Assembly (NCBI GenBank): GCA_016215625.1
Contig: JACRIW010000031.1
Span: 54,642-118,641 of the forward strand
Source of the DNA: Candidatus Eiseniibacteriota bacterium
Lineage (GTDB): Bacteria > Eisenbacteria > RBG-16-71-46
Direction: 5' to 3'
DNA length: 64,000 nt
A program made the position numbers and the translations under genes. The notes under the pieces were generated by a model. The model made no database searches. It had not been told where the DNA came from and worked only from the letters and a program-made list of their open reading frames with translations. Positions 44,801 to 52,648 of the stretch are shown piece after piece (the stretch's first letter is position 1; each line of letters begins with the position of its first letter).

Positions 44801-45042
44801 TCGGTGCGCGCGAGCAGGCGCACGTACTCGACCGCGGCATCTCCCGCCGGCTCCGCCGGCTCCGCCGCGAGCAGGCTCTCGGCGGCGGCGAAGCGGCGCG
44901 CCTCGACGAGCCGCAGCGCCGCGGCGGCCACGCCCTTGGGCGCGAAGCGCGCCGCGCCCGCGGGCGTGGGGCCCGCGAGCGCGAGGACGCTCAGGACGAG
45001 GATCGTGATCGAGAGAACGTTGCTTCGGACGGTCGGGGGCAT
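41821..45042 (-). CDS. Secreted CHAT-domain (caspase-like) protease with TPR-like region
   Basis: 1073 residues. A signal peptide (SITILVLSVLALAGPTPAGA, about residues 10-30) is followed by about 650 residues of Ala/Arg-rich helical repeats of TPR type and a C-terminal CHAT domain. The catalytic pair is visible: His904 in HLATHAFF and Cys980 in LVLSGCESGMG. CHAT proteases (separase/caspase clan) often act in signalling and defence. An exported one is placed to act in the periplasm or outside. It is the last gene of an operon with an ECF sigma factor and a zinc-finger anti-sigma-like protein. I chose the ATG at 45042; the frame runs to 45150. Confidence 0.9.
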   Translation of the reverse strand: MPPTVRSNVLSITILVLSVLALAGPTPAGAARFAPKGVAAAALRLVEARRFAAAESLLAAEPAEPAGDAAVEYVRLLARTEAPGMCDTTWLWRPARVREQLARAKADALTIARADVAAARIEFRLGMWRTSAASLRTAIARMDSARVREPLLRYEAQLALAEALLVEGLDEPRAELARADSIAVAIGDAAAPLRHRQLRLSGQLAWSEGKVTEAVRRLSASVKAAELATPRQEAEAAQSLVLQGTLEAFADAPLGERHKLEAAARAEAAIGLLDERSLFVLGRSVAGLRDPARLPAAAEKFDSVRTALRARGMDHLAGAWSLFYFNGRIDYFLRRWDHGREVLEQALALSQRWNGTDNIRELNSWIDLGNMWFTPRDSAGVARGMECWRRAVELSQKLPATFTNDPNVMRMNIAQSIAEAGQVRVAREDFAAVWKAYRDRDGEAFRLCSFPAFLAARASRALGDTAQAELWYRRALRPFEVNDSGEREDVALVRESMALFEFWRGREDEAFAMGWEAGRLRRQVVEETAPWLPDADALNFANNRRNVHGLVTTLALRTGPETAARRAGAWEMTARSRGLVLESMLARVRAQADTTSEGLELGKMRRDLANQVLAALRAPDTREQSARRDSLRTVLRHRELGAAATHFATDSITAEGAAARLGADGVLVSYSRFPRYDRADSKRFGWVARETYAAFVLRGGESAPDAIELAPAESLDAAVAAYRKALLAGGDSPAARAAGEKLRALAWDPVVAALRGRTQVYVVPDGELQKINWYALPSGRDHWLVDEPFVLHRLPSERDLFVPARAPGEGLLAFGGLDYGDSPQPQLASATPVRRSVLPSCRSFFEERFAPLPASLGEARAVSALGRRFTRDTTRVTLLTGAAANEEAFKRQAPGRRVVHLATHAFFLGADCANGAAAADVLARNPLVFSGIALANANRWREAGAAGAGSAAGAEDGLLTAEELAGMRLDGVEWLVLSGCESGMGQVQAWEGVFGLPRAARQAGVRTLVMSLLPVDDDASRVWMQSLYEAHFGRGEPTALAVRTASRRVLSWLRTNGRAGDPRLWGAFVALGE

Positions 45043-45083
45043 CCGTGCCTCATCGAACGAAAGGTGCGGAAACGAACTCGGGA

Positions 45084-45998
45084 TCAGCGCGGCATCGAGA
45101 CGTCGAGCGCGTATTCGCGCGCTTCGGCCACTCCCATCGCGTCGACCCACGCCACGCGCAGCGCGAGTCTACCGGCACGGAAGCGTGCTGCAGGTATGCG
45201 CACTCCCGCCGGAGCCAGCGCCCGCGCCGCCGCGATCTCGTCGCGGAAGAGCATCACGCGATTCGCGTCGCGCAGTTCGATCACGAACGTCGTGCCTTCG
45301 TCCACGAACAGTGCGGGCAGCGTGAACGGAACGTCGGCGGCTCCGCCGGGAATCGCGACGCTCGCCGCGACGCCCGATTCCCCGGTACCGCGCGACGCGC
45401 CCTCGAGTGCGACCGGTTCCATCGCGACCGCGACGGGCGCGCGCTCCGGCGTCCCGGAAGTCCGCGGCGCGCCGGCGGGCGGCGTGACCGAGCCCGAGGG
45501 CTGCCGCACCTCGGGCTGCACGGCGACGCCCGGATCCGGCGCGCGCGACGGATTCATGAACACGAACACGAGCAGCACGGCGGCGAGGCCGCCCGCGAAA
45601 GCCCAGACGAGTCCGTGGCTCCGGCCACCGGAGTCGCCCGGCCCGGCGTCGGCCGGCGCGATCGGTGCGGCCGAGGCCACACCGGCGGTGAGCACGCGCA
45701 GGTCTTCGCGGCACTCCTCGCAATGTTCGAGGTGCCGCGCGACGACGTCACGGTCGGCGGCCGGCAGTGCATCGGGCGTGGAGGCGAAGGTCGAGAGCGC
45801 TCGCACGGTCGCGTGCCCGGTGCCTTCCCACCAGTCGGCGCGGCGGGCACGGGCCCGAGCGAGGAGCTCGCCGCACTCGGCGCACTCGCGCGCGTGCGAT
45901 TCGACGAGCGCGCTCTCGGTCACGTCGAGCAGGTGGAGCAGGTCGTCGGCGAGCAGCGCAGGAAAGCGCGCGTGTGTGTCGCGGAACGTCTCGTTCAT
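45084..45998 (-). CDS. Anti-sigma-like membrane protein with two zinc-finger motifs
   Basis: 304 residues. Two HxxxCxxC motifs lie in the cytoplasmic part: HARECAEC (His35, Cys39, Cys42) and HLEHCEEC (about residues 88-95). One helix (about 130-148, GLVWAFAGGLAAVLLVFVFM) follows, then a Pro/Ala linker and a periplasmic beta-rich domain (about 210-304; FTLPALFVDEGTTFVIELRD). The double zf-HC2 arrangement suggests a duplicated anti-sigma domain. The ATG at 45998 overlaps the stop of the sigma gene by four bases, and the CHAT protease gene follows after 41 bases. Confidence 0.85.
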   Translation of the reverse strand: MNETFRDTHARFPALLADDLLHLLDVTESALVESHARECAECGELLARARARRADWWEGTGHATVRALSTFASTPDALPAADRDVVARHLEHCEECREDLRVLTAGVASAAPIAPADAGPGDSGGRSHGLVWAFAGGLAAVLLVFVFMNPSRAPDPGVAVQPEVRQPSGSVTPPAGAPRTSGTPERAPVAVAMEPVALEGASRGTGESGVAASVAIPGGAADVPFTLPALFVDEGTTFVIELRDANRVMLFRDEIAAARALAPAGVRIPAARFRAGRLALRVAWVDAMGVAEAREYALDVSMPR

Positions 45999-46555
45999 GC
46001 GTCACCTCCCGAGCGGTCCCACGGCACGTCGCCGCGGCCGATCGCTTCACGCAGGCGCTTCATGCAGCGCGACCAGCGCTGCAGCAGCGCCACATGCGAC
46101 TGGCCGGTCGTTCCCGCCAGTTGCTTGAAGTCCACGCCGTTCGCGCGCGCCTCGGCCAGCTCGAGGCACGGCGCCTGGTGCAGCCGGAAATACTCGCGAA
46201 TGGCGAGCGCCTTGCGCTCGATCGCTTCCTCGAGCGCGAGCAGCTCGCGCCGCGCGCCGTCATCGGGAGCCACGACGTGCTCCTCCTCCACCGGCTGCGT
46301 GGCCGGCCGCCGCGCGCGCAGGCGCATGCGGCTCACGGCCGTGCGCCGCGCGACCACCGCGATCAGTCCTTCCATCGAAACCGGCGCGCCGGAGCGCTCC
46401 AGGAATCGCACCAGGCTCAGCAACACGTCCTGGGTGGCGTCCTCGATATCCGCACTCTCCCAACCACGCAGATGAAATGACAATCGGCGCCGTACGGTGG
46501 TCCGGATTTCCGCCCAATCGAACCCCTCGAGCGAGGGATCGTGATACTCGGCCAT
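45995..46555 (-). CDS. RNA polymerase ECF sigma-70-like factor
   Basis: 186 residues. Region 2 is recognisable (IEDATQDVLLSLVRFLERSG and IAVVARRTAVSRMRLRARR); the C-terminal region 4-like part (FKQLAGTTGQSHVALLQRWSRCMKRLREA) is divergent from standard ECF proteins. It is the first gene of the sigma/anti-sigma/CHAT operon. The start at 46555 (MAEYHDPS) is preferred to an open extension to 46621. A perfect palindrome is 172 bases upstream. Confidence 0.78.
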   Translation of the reverse strand: MAEYHDPSLEGFDWAEIRTTVRRRLSFHLRGWESADIEDATQDVLLSLVRFLERSGAPVSMEGLIAVVARRTAVSRMRLRARRPATQPVEEEHVVAPDDGARRELLALEEAIERKALAIREYFRLHQAPCLELAEARANGVDFKQLAGTTGQSHVALLQRWSRCMKRLREAIGRGDVPWDRSGGDA

Positions 46556-47060
46556 GTCCTGTCGTTCGGCTGGCCCGTGCGGTTCGGGCTCGGGAGGCAC
46601 TGCAGGAGGGGAGATGCGCAAGGATGTCGACGCCTGCCGGGGGAGCAGACCCGCACAATATTCGGACCTCTCGATTGGGGCAAGGCATGCGATTTCCTCC
46701 GACCACCTAGTCGCCGGAGGGAGTTTCGTATGACAGCGCCTGTCATACGGGGCGGCCTCGCGCGACTAGAAGGGCAGACCCTCAGGACCGCGGGAGTCCC
46801 GTCGGGGCGCGCCAGCGCCCGGGCTGCAGCGCTCGTGGTCCCGGTCGGTGCAGCGGGCGCAGGTCGTCCTCGAGTTATTTCGGGGGAAAGGCTCGTCCGA
46901 CGATCGGCGGACCCGCATCCAGGTCCCGCCGAGCGGCCATTACTGCTGGTCGTCCGCGCGTCCGCTGCTTCGCCCGGCTCCCGGTGGGGCTCCCGGCTCC
47001 CCGGGAGCCATCGCGACCCGTGCTTTGCGCCGGGGTGGCGCTCCCCTATCTTCGCGCCAC
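46556..47060. other. Divergent intergenic region of about 500 bases
   Basis: Separates the sigma operon (minus) from the TPR protein (plus). It holds the perfect palindrome at 46727-46749 and several GC hairpins (for example around 46960-47010, CCCGGCTCC repeats). No open frame on either strand has codon or family support. Confidence 0.5.
46727..46749. promoter_or_regulatory. Perfect 10+10 palindrome, candidate operator
   Basis: CGTATGACAG (46727-46736) is exactly complementary to 46740-46749 with CGC between. It has no T run, so an operator for a dimeric regulator is more likely than a terminator. Confidence 0.55.
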
Positions 47061-47846
47061 ATGTCTGAGCCGACCTCCCACCATCCCGGTGAGCCCCCCC
47101 AGCCGACCCCGGTCTCCGAGTTCGAGCGCCGCCTCGAATGGTCCGCGTTTTCGACCATCGCGTTCGTCGCCATTCTCCTGGGGCTGCTCGGCATGGGGCT
47201 CTCGTCGCTCTTCATGAAGCCGTGGCACCCGACCGGCCTCGGCGACGACCCGGACGCGATCGCGGCCGCCGCGCTGCTCTCCGGTCCCGCGAGCGCGACC
47301 ACGAACGGCCTGCGCTGGAGCGTGGCCGCTCTGGGGGGCGAAGTCGGCGAGGGCGCGCCGGATCCCGCTCTCACGCGCCGCGTGGGCGAGGCGCGCGCGA
47401 AGCTGGAATCGGCGCACGCGCGGCACCGCCGCGACCCGCGGCCGCTGGCCGCGCTCGCCGCGCTCGACCTGATCGCACACGACTACGCCCGCGCGGCCGG
47501 GCGCTACCGCCGCGCGTGCGAGGCGGCGCCGCGCTACGGCGAGGGGCGGCTCGGCGCGGGCGTCGCGCTCGCGCTGGAAGCCGACCGCACCCCCGAGCCG
47601 TGGCAGTCACGCGCGCTGCGGCTGCAGGCGATCGCCGAGTTCGCGATGGTGGACTCGATGCTGGCCGAGTACCCGCTCGCGCTCTACGACCGCGCACTCG
47701 TGCTGCGCGACGCCGAGCGCCCCGCCGAGGCGGCGTTCTGGGCGCGCCGCTATCTCGCGCGCGACGGCGCGAGCGCGTGGGCGGACCGCATGCGCGCGAT
47801 CGCGGACGCGGTGCCTGCGGCACCTGCGGCGTCCGCCGCCCGCTGA
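47061..47846 (+). CDS. TPR-containing membrane protein, function unknown
   Basis: 261 residues. A Pro-rich cytoplasmic N-terminus is followed by one helix (about residues 28-52, FSTIAFVAILLGLLGMGLSSLF) and an Ala/Arg-rich helical periplasmic part with TPR-like pairs (LAALAALDLIAHDYARAAGRY, ALYDRALVLRDAERPAEAAFW). No named family. It converges on the SppA gene, whose stop is 22 bases away. Confidence 0.7.
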   Translation: MSEPTSHHPGEPPQPTPVSEFERRLEWSAFSTIAFVAILLGLLGMGLSSLFMKPWHPTGLGDDPDAIAAAALLSGPASATTNGLRWSVAALGGEVGEGAPDPALTRRVGEARAKLESAHARHRRDPRPLAALAALDLIAHDYARAAGRYRRACEAAPRYGEGRLGAGVALALEADRTPEPWQSRALRLQAIAEFAMVDSMLAEYPLALYDRALVLRDAERPAEAAFWARRYLARDGASAWADRMRAIADAVPAAPAASAAR

Positions 47847-47868
47847 GGCGCGCGCGCCCGATCGTCCG

Positions 47869-50253
47869 TCAGTCCGCGACCCACTCCCACGCCGCGTCGT
47901 CGCGCGCCTGCGCGCCGCGCCAGTCCGGCATGCGCGTCTCGCGCTGGATCGCGCCGCGCACCCAGCCGCCGAACGCGCGCTCGAGCAGCGAGCCGCGCGG
48001 GCGGCGGAACTCGCGCAGACGGATCTTCTCGCCGCGCGTGACGCCCGCGCGTTCGCGCGCGTCGGCGAGCGCCGCGTCGAGCCCGCCGATCGCGTCCACG
48101 AGACCGTTGCGCAGCGCGTCCTCCCCGAACCACACGCGGCCCTGCGCGATCTCCTCGACCTTCTCGGGCGAGAGCTTGCGGCCCTCGGCGACGCGCGCCT
48201 TGAAGCCCGCGTAGCTCCGTCCGATCGCGGAATCCGCCGCGGCCTGCATCGCCGGCGTCCAGTCGCGGGCGATCGAGAACCCGCCCATGTACTCGCCGCG
48301 TTCGAAGTCCTCCTGGCGCACGTGCTGCTTCGCGTACGCGCCCTCGAGCGAGGGCTTCACGTAGAGCACGCCGATCGATCCCGTCGCGGTGTGGCGGTCC
48401 GCGTAGATGCGGTCCGCGCGCAGGGCGATGTAGTAGCCGCCGCTCGCGGCCACCGAGCCCATGGACACGACCAGCGGCTTGCCCGTTTCGCGCTTGAGCC
48501 GGACGATCGCGTGGTCGATCAGGTTGCTCGCGACGACCGATCCGCCCGGGCTCTCGATGCGCAGCACGACGACGCGCGTCTCGCGGTCGCGGAACGCGCG
48601 TTCGAGCTGCGCGATCAGCGTCTCGCTGCCGAGCACCGCACCGCTCACGAGGCCGCCGCCGCTGCGCCCTTCCTCGATGCCGCCGCCGGCGTACACGACC
48701 GCGATCGGCGATCGCTCGTGCCACGTCCGGCGCGCGCGCTCGATGCGGCGCAGGTTCACGGTGCGCGGCTTGGCCCCGAGCCCCGACAGCCGTCCCGTCT
48801 CGCGCCACGCGTCCTCGCGGTAACCGACCGAGTCGAGCAGGCCCGCGGTCACGAGGTCGGCCGACGTCCAGCCGCGACCGTCGAGGACGTGCGCGAAACG
48901 TTCGCGCCCGACACCGCGCGAGGCGGCGACCGAGCGCAGGAACAGCTCCTGGCGCACGTCGAGCGCGTGCTGGATCACGATCGAATCGGCCGCGGGCGTG
49001 CGGTCCACGCTGAAGTTGCGGTACGCCGACTTGAACGCGCCGACGCTCGCGCGATCCATGCGCAGCCCGTAGCGCTCGAGCATCTCCCGGTAGTAGCGGC
49101 GCTCCGTGCGCAGCCCGAGCCCGGCGAAGATCGCCTCTTCCGAAGCGAACGCGCGCGTGCCCGCGCTCGCGAGGTACAGGTCGCCGCGGCCGCCGCCCGA
49201 TTCGAGCGACGCCACCACCGGTTTGCCCGCCGCGCGCAGCTTCTCGATGCGCGGCCGCAGCTCTTCCAGCTGCGCCATGCCGGCGACGCCACGCAGGTCG
49301 AGCAGCACGCCGCGCGTGAGCGGGTCCTCGAGCGCGCGGTCCAACTGCGCGCGCAGCGCGCCGGCGTCCACCGTGGACACGTCCCCCATGACCGAGCCGC
49401 CCGCGCCTTCGTCGGCGAGCACGCCACCCGCGCGCACGAGCGCGACGCGGCGGTCGCGGCGCGAGGCTATCCGGGTGCGCTCTTCACCGGAGTGCGCGGA
49501 CAGCGACCAACGCTCGTTCACCGTCGCGTCGTCCTGCGTCGCGTTCGAGGCGCCGAGCGCGCCGCGCAGTCCGCGCAGCGTGAGCCCCACGCGCCACGCG
49601 TCGCGGCCCGTGGTCGCGACGGCGAACGCGAGCCCGTCCACGGGTTCGCACTCCACGCCCACACGCACGCGAGCCCACTCGCGTGGCGCGCCTTCGTCGA
49701 GCATCGCGTCGGCCGTGAGCGCGAGCCGGGTGCCGCGATCGTGCGCGTGCGCGCGATCGAGCGCGAGCGGACGCAGCGCGACCGCGGCCGTCCACGCGCG
49801 CGGCGTGCGGACGCCGTCCGGCGTGGGCTCGAAGGCGTGATCCACGACGCCGGCGAGCGACAGCCACGCCGCCGGGCGCGAGAGTGCGGCGAAGCGGTGG
49901 TCGTTGCGGCGCGCGCCGGCCTGCGAGACGCGATAGCCCGTCCAGCCGAAGCGCAGCGCGTCGGAACCGCCGCCGAACGACGCACCCCACGTGCGCACGC
50001 GTCCGGGTTCGTCGGACAGGAACGCGCCGAAGCCGCCCGCGTACGCCTGGGCCGCGAGCGATTCGCGGCGGCCGTCGAGACCCGACCATTCGAAGCGCCA
50101 TTCGGCGTCGTGGCGCGTCGCGAGCGCGGCGGCCTGGAACTGCGCGGCGCGCGCGTCGTCGAGCGTGGCGAGGCTGAAGCTCGAGACCGGGGACTGCGCG
50201 AACGCCGGAGCGGCGCTCGCGACCAGCGCGAGCGCGAGCACGAAAGTGCGCAT
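47869..50253 (-). CDS. Signal peptide peptidase SppA with long N-terminal extension
   Basis: 794 residues. The C-terminal two-thirds is the tandem SppA (S49) domain: the lysine of the dyad is Lys408 in SVGAFKSAYRN and the serine is Ser604 in VAASGGYY, with the family spacing of about 200. Ahead of it lies a signal peptide (FVLALALVASAAPAFA) and about 230 residues of alternating strands (FGWTGYRVSQAGARRNDHRF, RDAWRVGLTLRGLRGALG) that look like an amphipathic beta-sheet or small barrel and are absent from E. coli SppA (618 residues). It cuts signal peptides or other membrane peptides. ATG at 50253. Confidence 0.9.
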   Translation of the reverse strand: MRTFVLALALVASAAPAFAQSPVSSFSLATLDDARAAQFQAAALATRHDAEWRFEWSGLDGRRESLAAQAYAGGFGAFLSDEPGRVRTWGASFGGGSDALRFGWTGYRVSQAGARRNDHRFAALSRPAAWLSLAGVVDHAFEPTPDGVRTPRAWTAAVALRPLALDRAHAHDRGTRLALTADAMLDEGAPREWARVRVGVECEPVDGLAFAVATTGRDAWRVGLTLRGLRGALGASNATQDDATVNERWSLSAHSGEERTRIASRRDRRVALVRAGGVLADEGAGGSVMGDVSTVDAGALRAQLDRALEDPLTRGVLLDLRGVAGMAQLEELRPRIEKLRAAGKPVVASLESGGGRGDLYLASAGTRAFASEEAIFAGLGLRTERRYYREMLERYGLRMDRASVGAFKSAYRNFSVDRTPAADSIVIQHALDVRQELFLRSVAASRGVGRERFAHVLDGRGWTSADLVTAGLLDSVGYREDAWRETGRLSGLGAKPRTVNLRRIERARRTWHERSPIAVVYAGGGIEEGRSGGGLVSGAVLGSETLIAQLERAFRDRETRVVVLRIESPGGSVVASNLIDHAIVRLKRETGKPLVVSMGSVAASGGYYIALRADRIYADRHTATGSIGVLYVKPSLEGAYAKQHVRQEDFERGEYMGGFSIARDWTPAMQAAADSAIGRSYAGFKARVAEGRKLSPEKVEEIAQGRVWFGEDALRNGLVDAIGGLDAALADARERAGVTRGEKIRLREFRRPRGSLLERAFGGWVRGAIQRETRMPDWRGAQARDDAAWEWVAD

Positions 50254-50264
50254 GACGATTCCTG

Positions 50265-51152
50265 CTATTGGGAGACGGTGACGCCCGTGCGCGGACAGTG
50301 CGGCGCCAGCGGGCACTGCGAGCAGCGCGGCTTCTTCGCGTTGCACACCGCGCGGCCGTGCAGGATGAGCCAGTGCGAGAACAGCACCCAGGCCTCGCGC
50401 GGAACGAGCGGCTGCAGCGCGAACTCGATCTTCACGGCGTCCTGCTCGGACGTGAGCCCGAGACGATTCGACAGCCGCGTGACGTGCGTGTCCACGACGA
50501 TGCCCGAAGAAATGCCGAAGGCGTTCCCGAGCACGACGTTCGCGGTCTTGCGGCCGACGCCGCGGAGCGCGGTGAGCGCGTCGAGGTCGCGCGGCACTTC
50601 GCCGCCGTGCTTGGCGACGATGTCGGCGCACGCCTCGCGCACGGACTTCGCCTTGTTGCGGAAGAAGCCGGTCGAACGCACGAGTTCCTCGATCGCTTCC
50701 TGCGAGGCGCCGGCGAGCGCGGCGGCCGTCGGGTACTGCGCGAAGAGCGCGGGCGTGGTCATGTTCACACGTTCGTCCGTGCACTGCGCCGACAGGATCG
50801 TGGCGATGAGCAGCTGCAGCGGCGTCTCGAAGTTCAGCGCGCACTTCGCGTCCGGGTAGTGCTCGCGCAGCAGGTCGAGGAGCGTGGCGACGCGGACCGG
50901 ATCCGGCGTGAGCGCTTTCTTTCCCGTCACGGGCTTCACCTTGCGCGGCGCGAGCGCGGCTTTCTTGCGCACGGCCTTCTTCTTGGCCGCGCCTTCTGCG
51001 GGGCGCGCGCCCTTCAGCGTGTGCGCGGCACGCGAGGAGCGACTGTCGCGCGTGCGCGACTGGCCCGGCGCCGACCGCACGCGCGGCGACGAGGGCACTC
51101 GTGGGGAGCCGCCGTTGCTGCCGCGGCGCGAACGGGGGGATTTACGTGGCAT
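50265..51152 (-). CDS. nth: Endonuclease III (DNA glycosylase/AP lyase)
   Basis: 295 residues. From about residue 80 it is a standard Nth: ILSAQCTDERVN, the helix-hairpin-helix LRGVGRKTANVVLG with catalytic Lys202, VDTHV with Asp221, and an iron-sulfur cluster motif C-x6-C-x2-C-x5-C (CNAKKPRCSQCPLAPHC). It removes oxidised pyrimidines in base excision repair. The first 80 residues are a Lys/Arg/Ser/Pro-rich basic extension that bacterial Nth (about 210 residues) normally lacks. I used ATG 51152; it is 12 bases upstream of sppA and likely in the same operon. Confidence 0.95.
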   Translation of the reverse strand: MPRKSPRSRRGSNGGSPRVPSSPRVRSAPGQSRTRDSRSSRAAHTLKGARPAEGAAKKKAVRKKAALAPRKVKPVTGKKALTPDPVRVATLLDLLREHYPDAKCALNFETPLQLLIATILSAQCTDERVNMTTPALFAQYPTAAALAGASQEAIEELVRSTGFFRNKAKSVREACADIVAKHGGEVPRDLDALTALRGVGRKTANVVLGNAFGISSGIVVDTHVTRLSNRLGLTSEQDAVKIEFALQPLVPREAWVLFSHWLILHGRAVCNAKKPRCSQCPLAPHCPRTGVTVSQ

Positions 51153-51204
51153 GACGCCTGCAGCGTAGGCGGCAGACGTGAAGCACGCAACGAGATTGGC
51201 GGTA

Positions 51205-52149
51205 TCAGCCCAGGCGCGTCTTCCAATAGCCGTGAATCCGATCCACCCACTCGGGTTGAGTGAGCGTCCCGCTCTGTCCCAACTGCTTCTTCGCCCCGCG
51301 CCACAGTTTGCGGCAGAACTCCGTGAATCTCGGCCGCCTCTTGCAGCGGCGGACTTCGACGTAGACGAAGTAGGCCTTCCCACGCTTGGGTTTGCTTGCT
51401 TTCGTTCTCAGCACGAACCCGACGGGTTCCACGTATTCGTCGCCACGGTGCTCGTCGACGATTTGAAGCACGTAGTCGCCGCGAAAGTGTCGCGTCTTCC
51501 CGGTGATTCGAAAACTCTGGATCTCGGTCTTACGCTTTTCCCTCTTCTGCTTGCGTGCTTCGCGTTCACCGGCGTCGCAGATCAGCAACTCACTTTCATC
51601 CATGTCGAACGTCGTCAGGTGTTCGACTCGCAACGGGCGGAATCTCGTCTTCTTGCGGCGTGTTCGCTCTTGGGAAGCACCGCCTCGTGCGCGCGAACCC
51701 TTCGGCTCGAGGGGGACGAGCGAGCGTAATGCTTCTCGTCCGAGCTCCTGACGAGCAAGGTCGTCGATGAAGCGACGTGCATCGAGCACGGCCCGCGGGT
51801 CGGTCGTTTCGAGAACCGCTTCGATCAGGGATTCCTTCGAGCTCGAGGACACGTTGGTGGATCCCACGAAAGCTCGGCGACCAAGCACGAACACCTTCGC
51901 GTGCAGGTTCTCGACGCTGAAGATCCGAACACCACGGTCGAGGTAACGAAGGAGCGCCCGAGGTGAGGTTTGGCCCGCCTCGATTGCGTCCTTGCTGGCA
52001 TTGACGACAAGCAGGCTGCCCTTGCGAAGGGTGAGCATTCGCGCCGCGTTCCTACTCAGGTAGGCGACAGCCACACGAGAGGGAAGGCGAGTGCTATTCG
52101 AGGCCGCACGCAGGCGAACCCAAGCCTTCGAAGTGTGTAGCGTTTCCAT
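51205..52149 (-). CDS. PLD-like phosphodiesterase domain protein
   Basis: 314 residues. One HKD motif is visible: HAKVFVLGRRAFVGSTNVS (His83, Lys85, Ser97, Asn99), the half-site seen in single-copy PLD nucleases that act as dimers (Nuc, BfiI-like). The C-terminal part is Lys/Arg-rich (RKQKREKRKTEI and KASKPKRGKAYFV) with no family recognised. Codon and base use differ: A and T are clearly more common than in flanking genes, which suggests transfer. The ATG at 52149 follows GAGGGG; ATG 52191 and GTG 52203 are in-frame alternatives. It may be part of a restriction or defence island remnant. Confidence 0.75.
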   Translation of the reverse strand: METLHTSKAWVRLRAASNSTRLPSRVAVAYLSRNAARMLTLRKGSLLVVNASKDAIEAGQTSPRALLRYLDRGVRIFSVENLHAKVFVLGRRAFVGSTNVSSSSKESLIEAVLETTDPRAVLDARRFIDDLARQELGREALRSLVPLEPKGSRARGGASQERTRRKKTRFRPLRVEHLTTFDMDESELLICDAGEREARKQKREKRKTEIQSFRITGKTRHFRGDYVLQIVDEHRGDEYVEPVGFVLRTKASKPKRGKAYFVYVEVRRCKRRPRFTEFCRKLWRGAKKQLGQSGTLTQPEWVDRIHGYWKTRLG

Positions 52150-52398
52150 CGTGCCCCTCGGAGCGCGTCGCGCTCGTAACGCCTCGGACATGTCAGAAAG
52201 CACGAACCCGCCAGTTTGAGGGTGCGAGCTTCCGCAGAGCCTTGGCGGGTCTTGTTGGGCCTACTGTAGTCGGCAGCGTCAATCGACTTCAAAGAACTTT
52301 TCGTTTATCTGGCCGCGCCACTCCTCGCGCTCAATCGCTTCGACCGAACAAGGGGCCGCGCGGACCCCATCGGTTCGCGAGGAGCGGTGTGCGTGAAA

Positions 52399-52436
52399 CG
52401 TCATGCGATTGGCAGCGCTGCCAATCGCATGACGTG
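52399..52436. repeat. Perfect 38-bp palindrome
   Basis: The 19-base arm ACGTCATGCGATTGGCAGC (52399-52417) is followed directly by its exact reverse complement (52418-52436) with no spacer. Confidence 0.9.
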
Positions 52437-52507
52437 CCCCTGACGATCAGGCGATGGATTGCCTCGTCCGTCGCGCGCGGCCGCCGCAGCGGACCGGGCA
52501 TCGTTCG

Positions 52508-52529
52508 AAACTGGCCGCGCGGCCAGTTT
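52508..52529. repeat. Perfect 22-bp palindrome
   Basis: AAACTGGCCGC (52508-52518) is followed directly by its exact reverse complement, and a T run follows, so it could end a plus-strand transcript. Confidence 0.85.
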
Positions 52530-52648
52530 TGTTCGCTCACATCGAACATGCCCTTGGTCCGGTCACCGCGCACGCCTCACGAAAACGCGAACGCGCCCCG
52601 CGAGTAATCACGAGGCGCGCCGGTTGCCCGAAGAAACCAACCCGATCC

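Larger units (their letters stand above)
52150..52648. other. Non-coding segment with perfect palindromes
   Basis: About 500 bases without a supportable gene between the PLD-like gene and a barrel gene. It holds a hairpin near 52340-52375 (CGAAC/GTTCG with GGGG/CCCC inside), the 38-bp palindrome at 52399-52436 and the 22-bp palindrome at 52508-52529. Short open frames on both strands here read the same residues because they cross the palindromes. Local base use is less GC-rich than the window. Confidence 0.6.

Noticed and set aside
52242..52607. Short open frames on both strands with the same residues
   Set aside because: They only read the perfect palindromes and have no other coding support.
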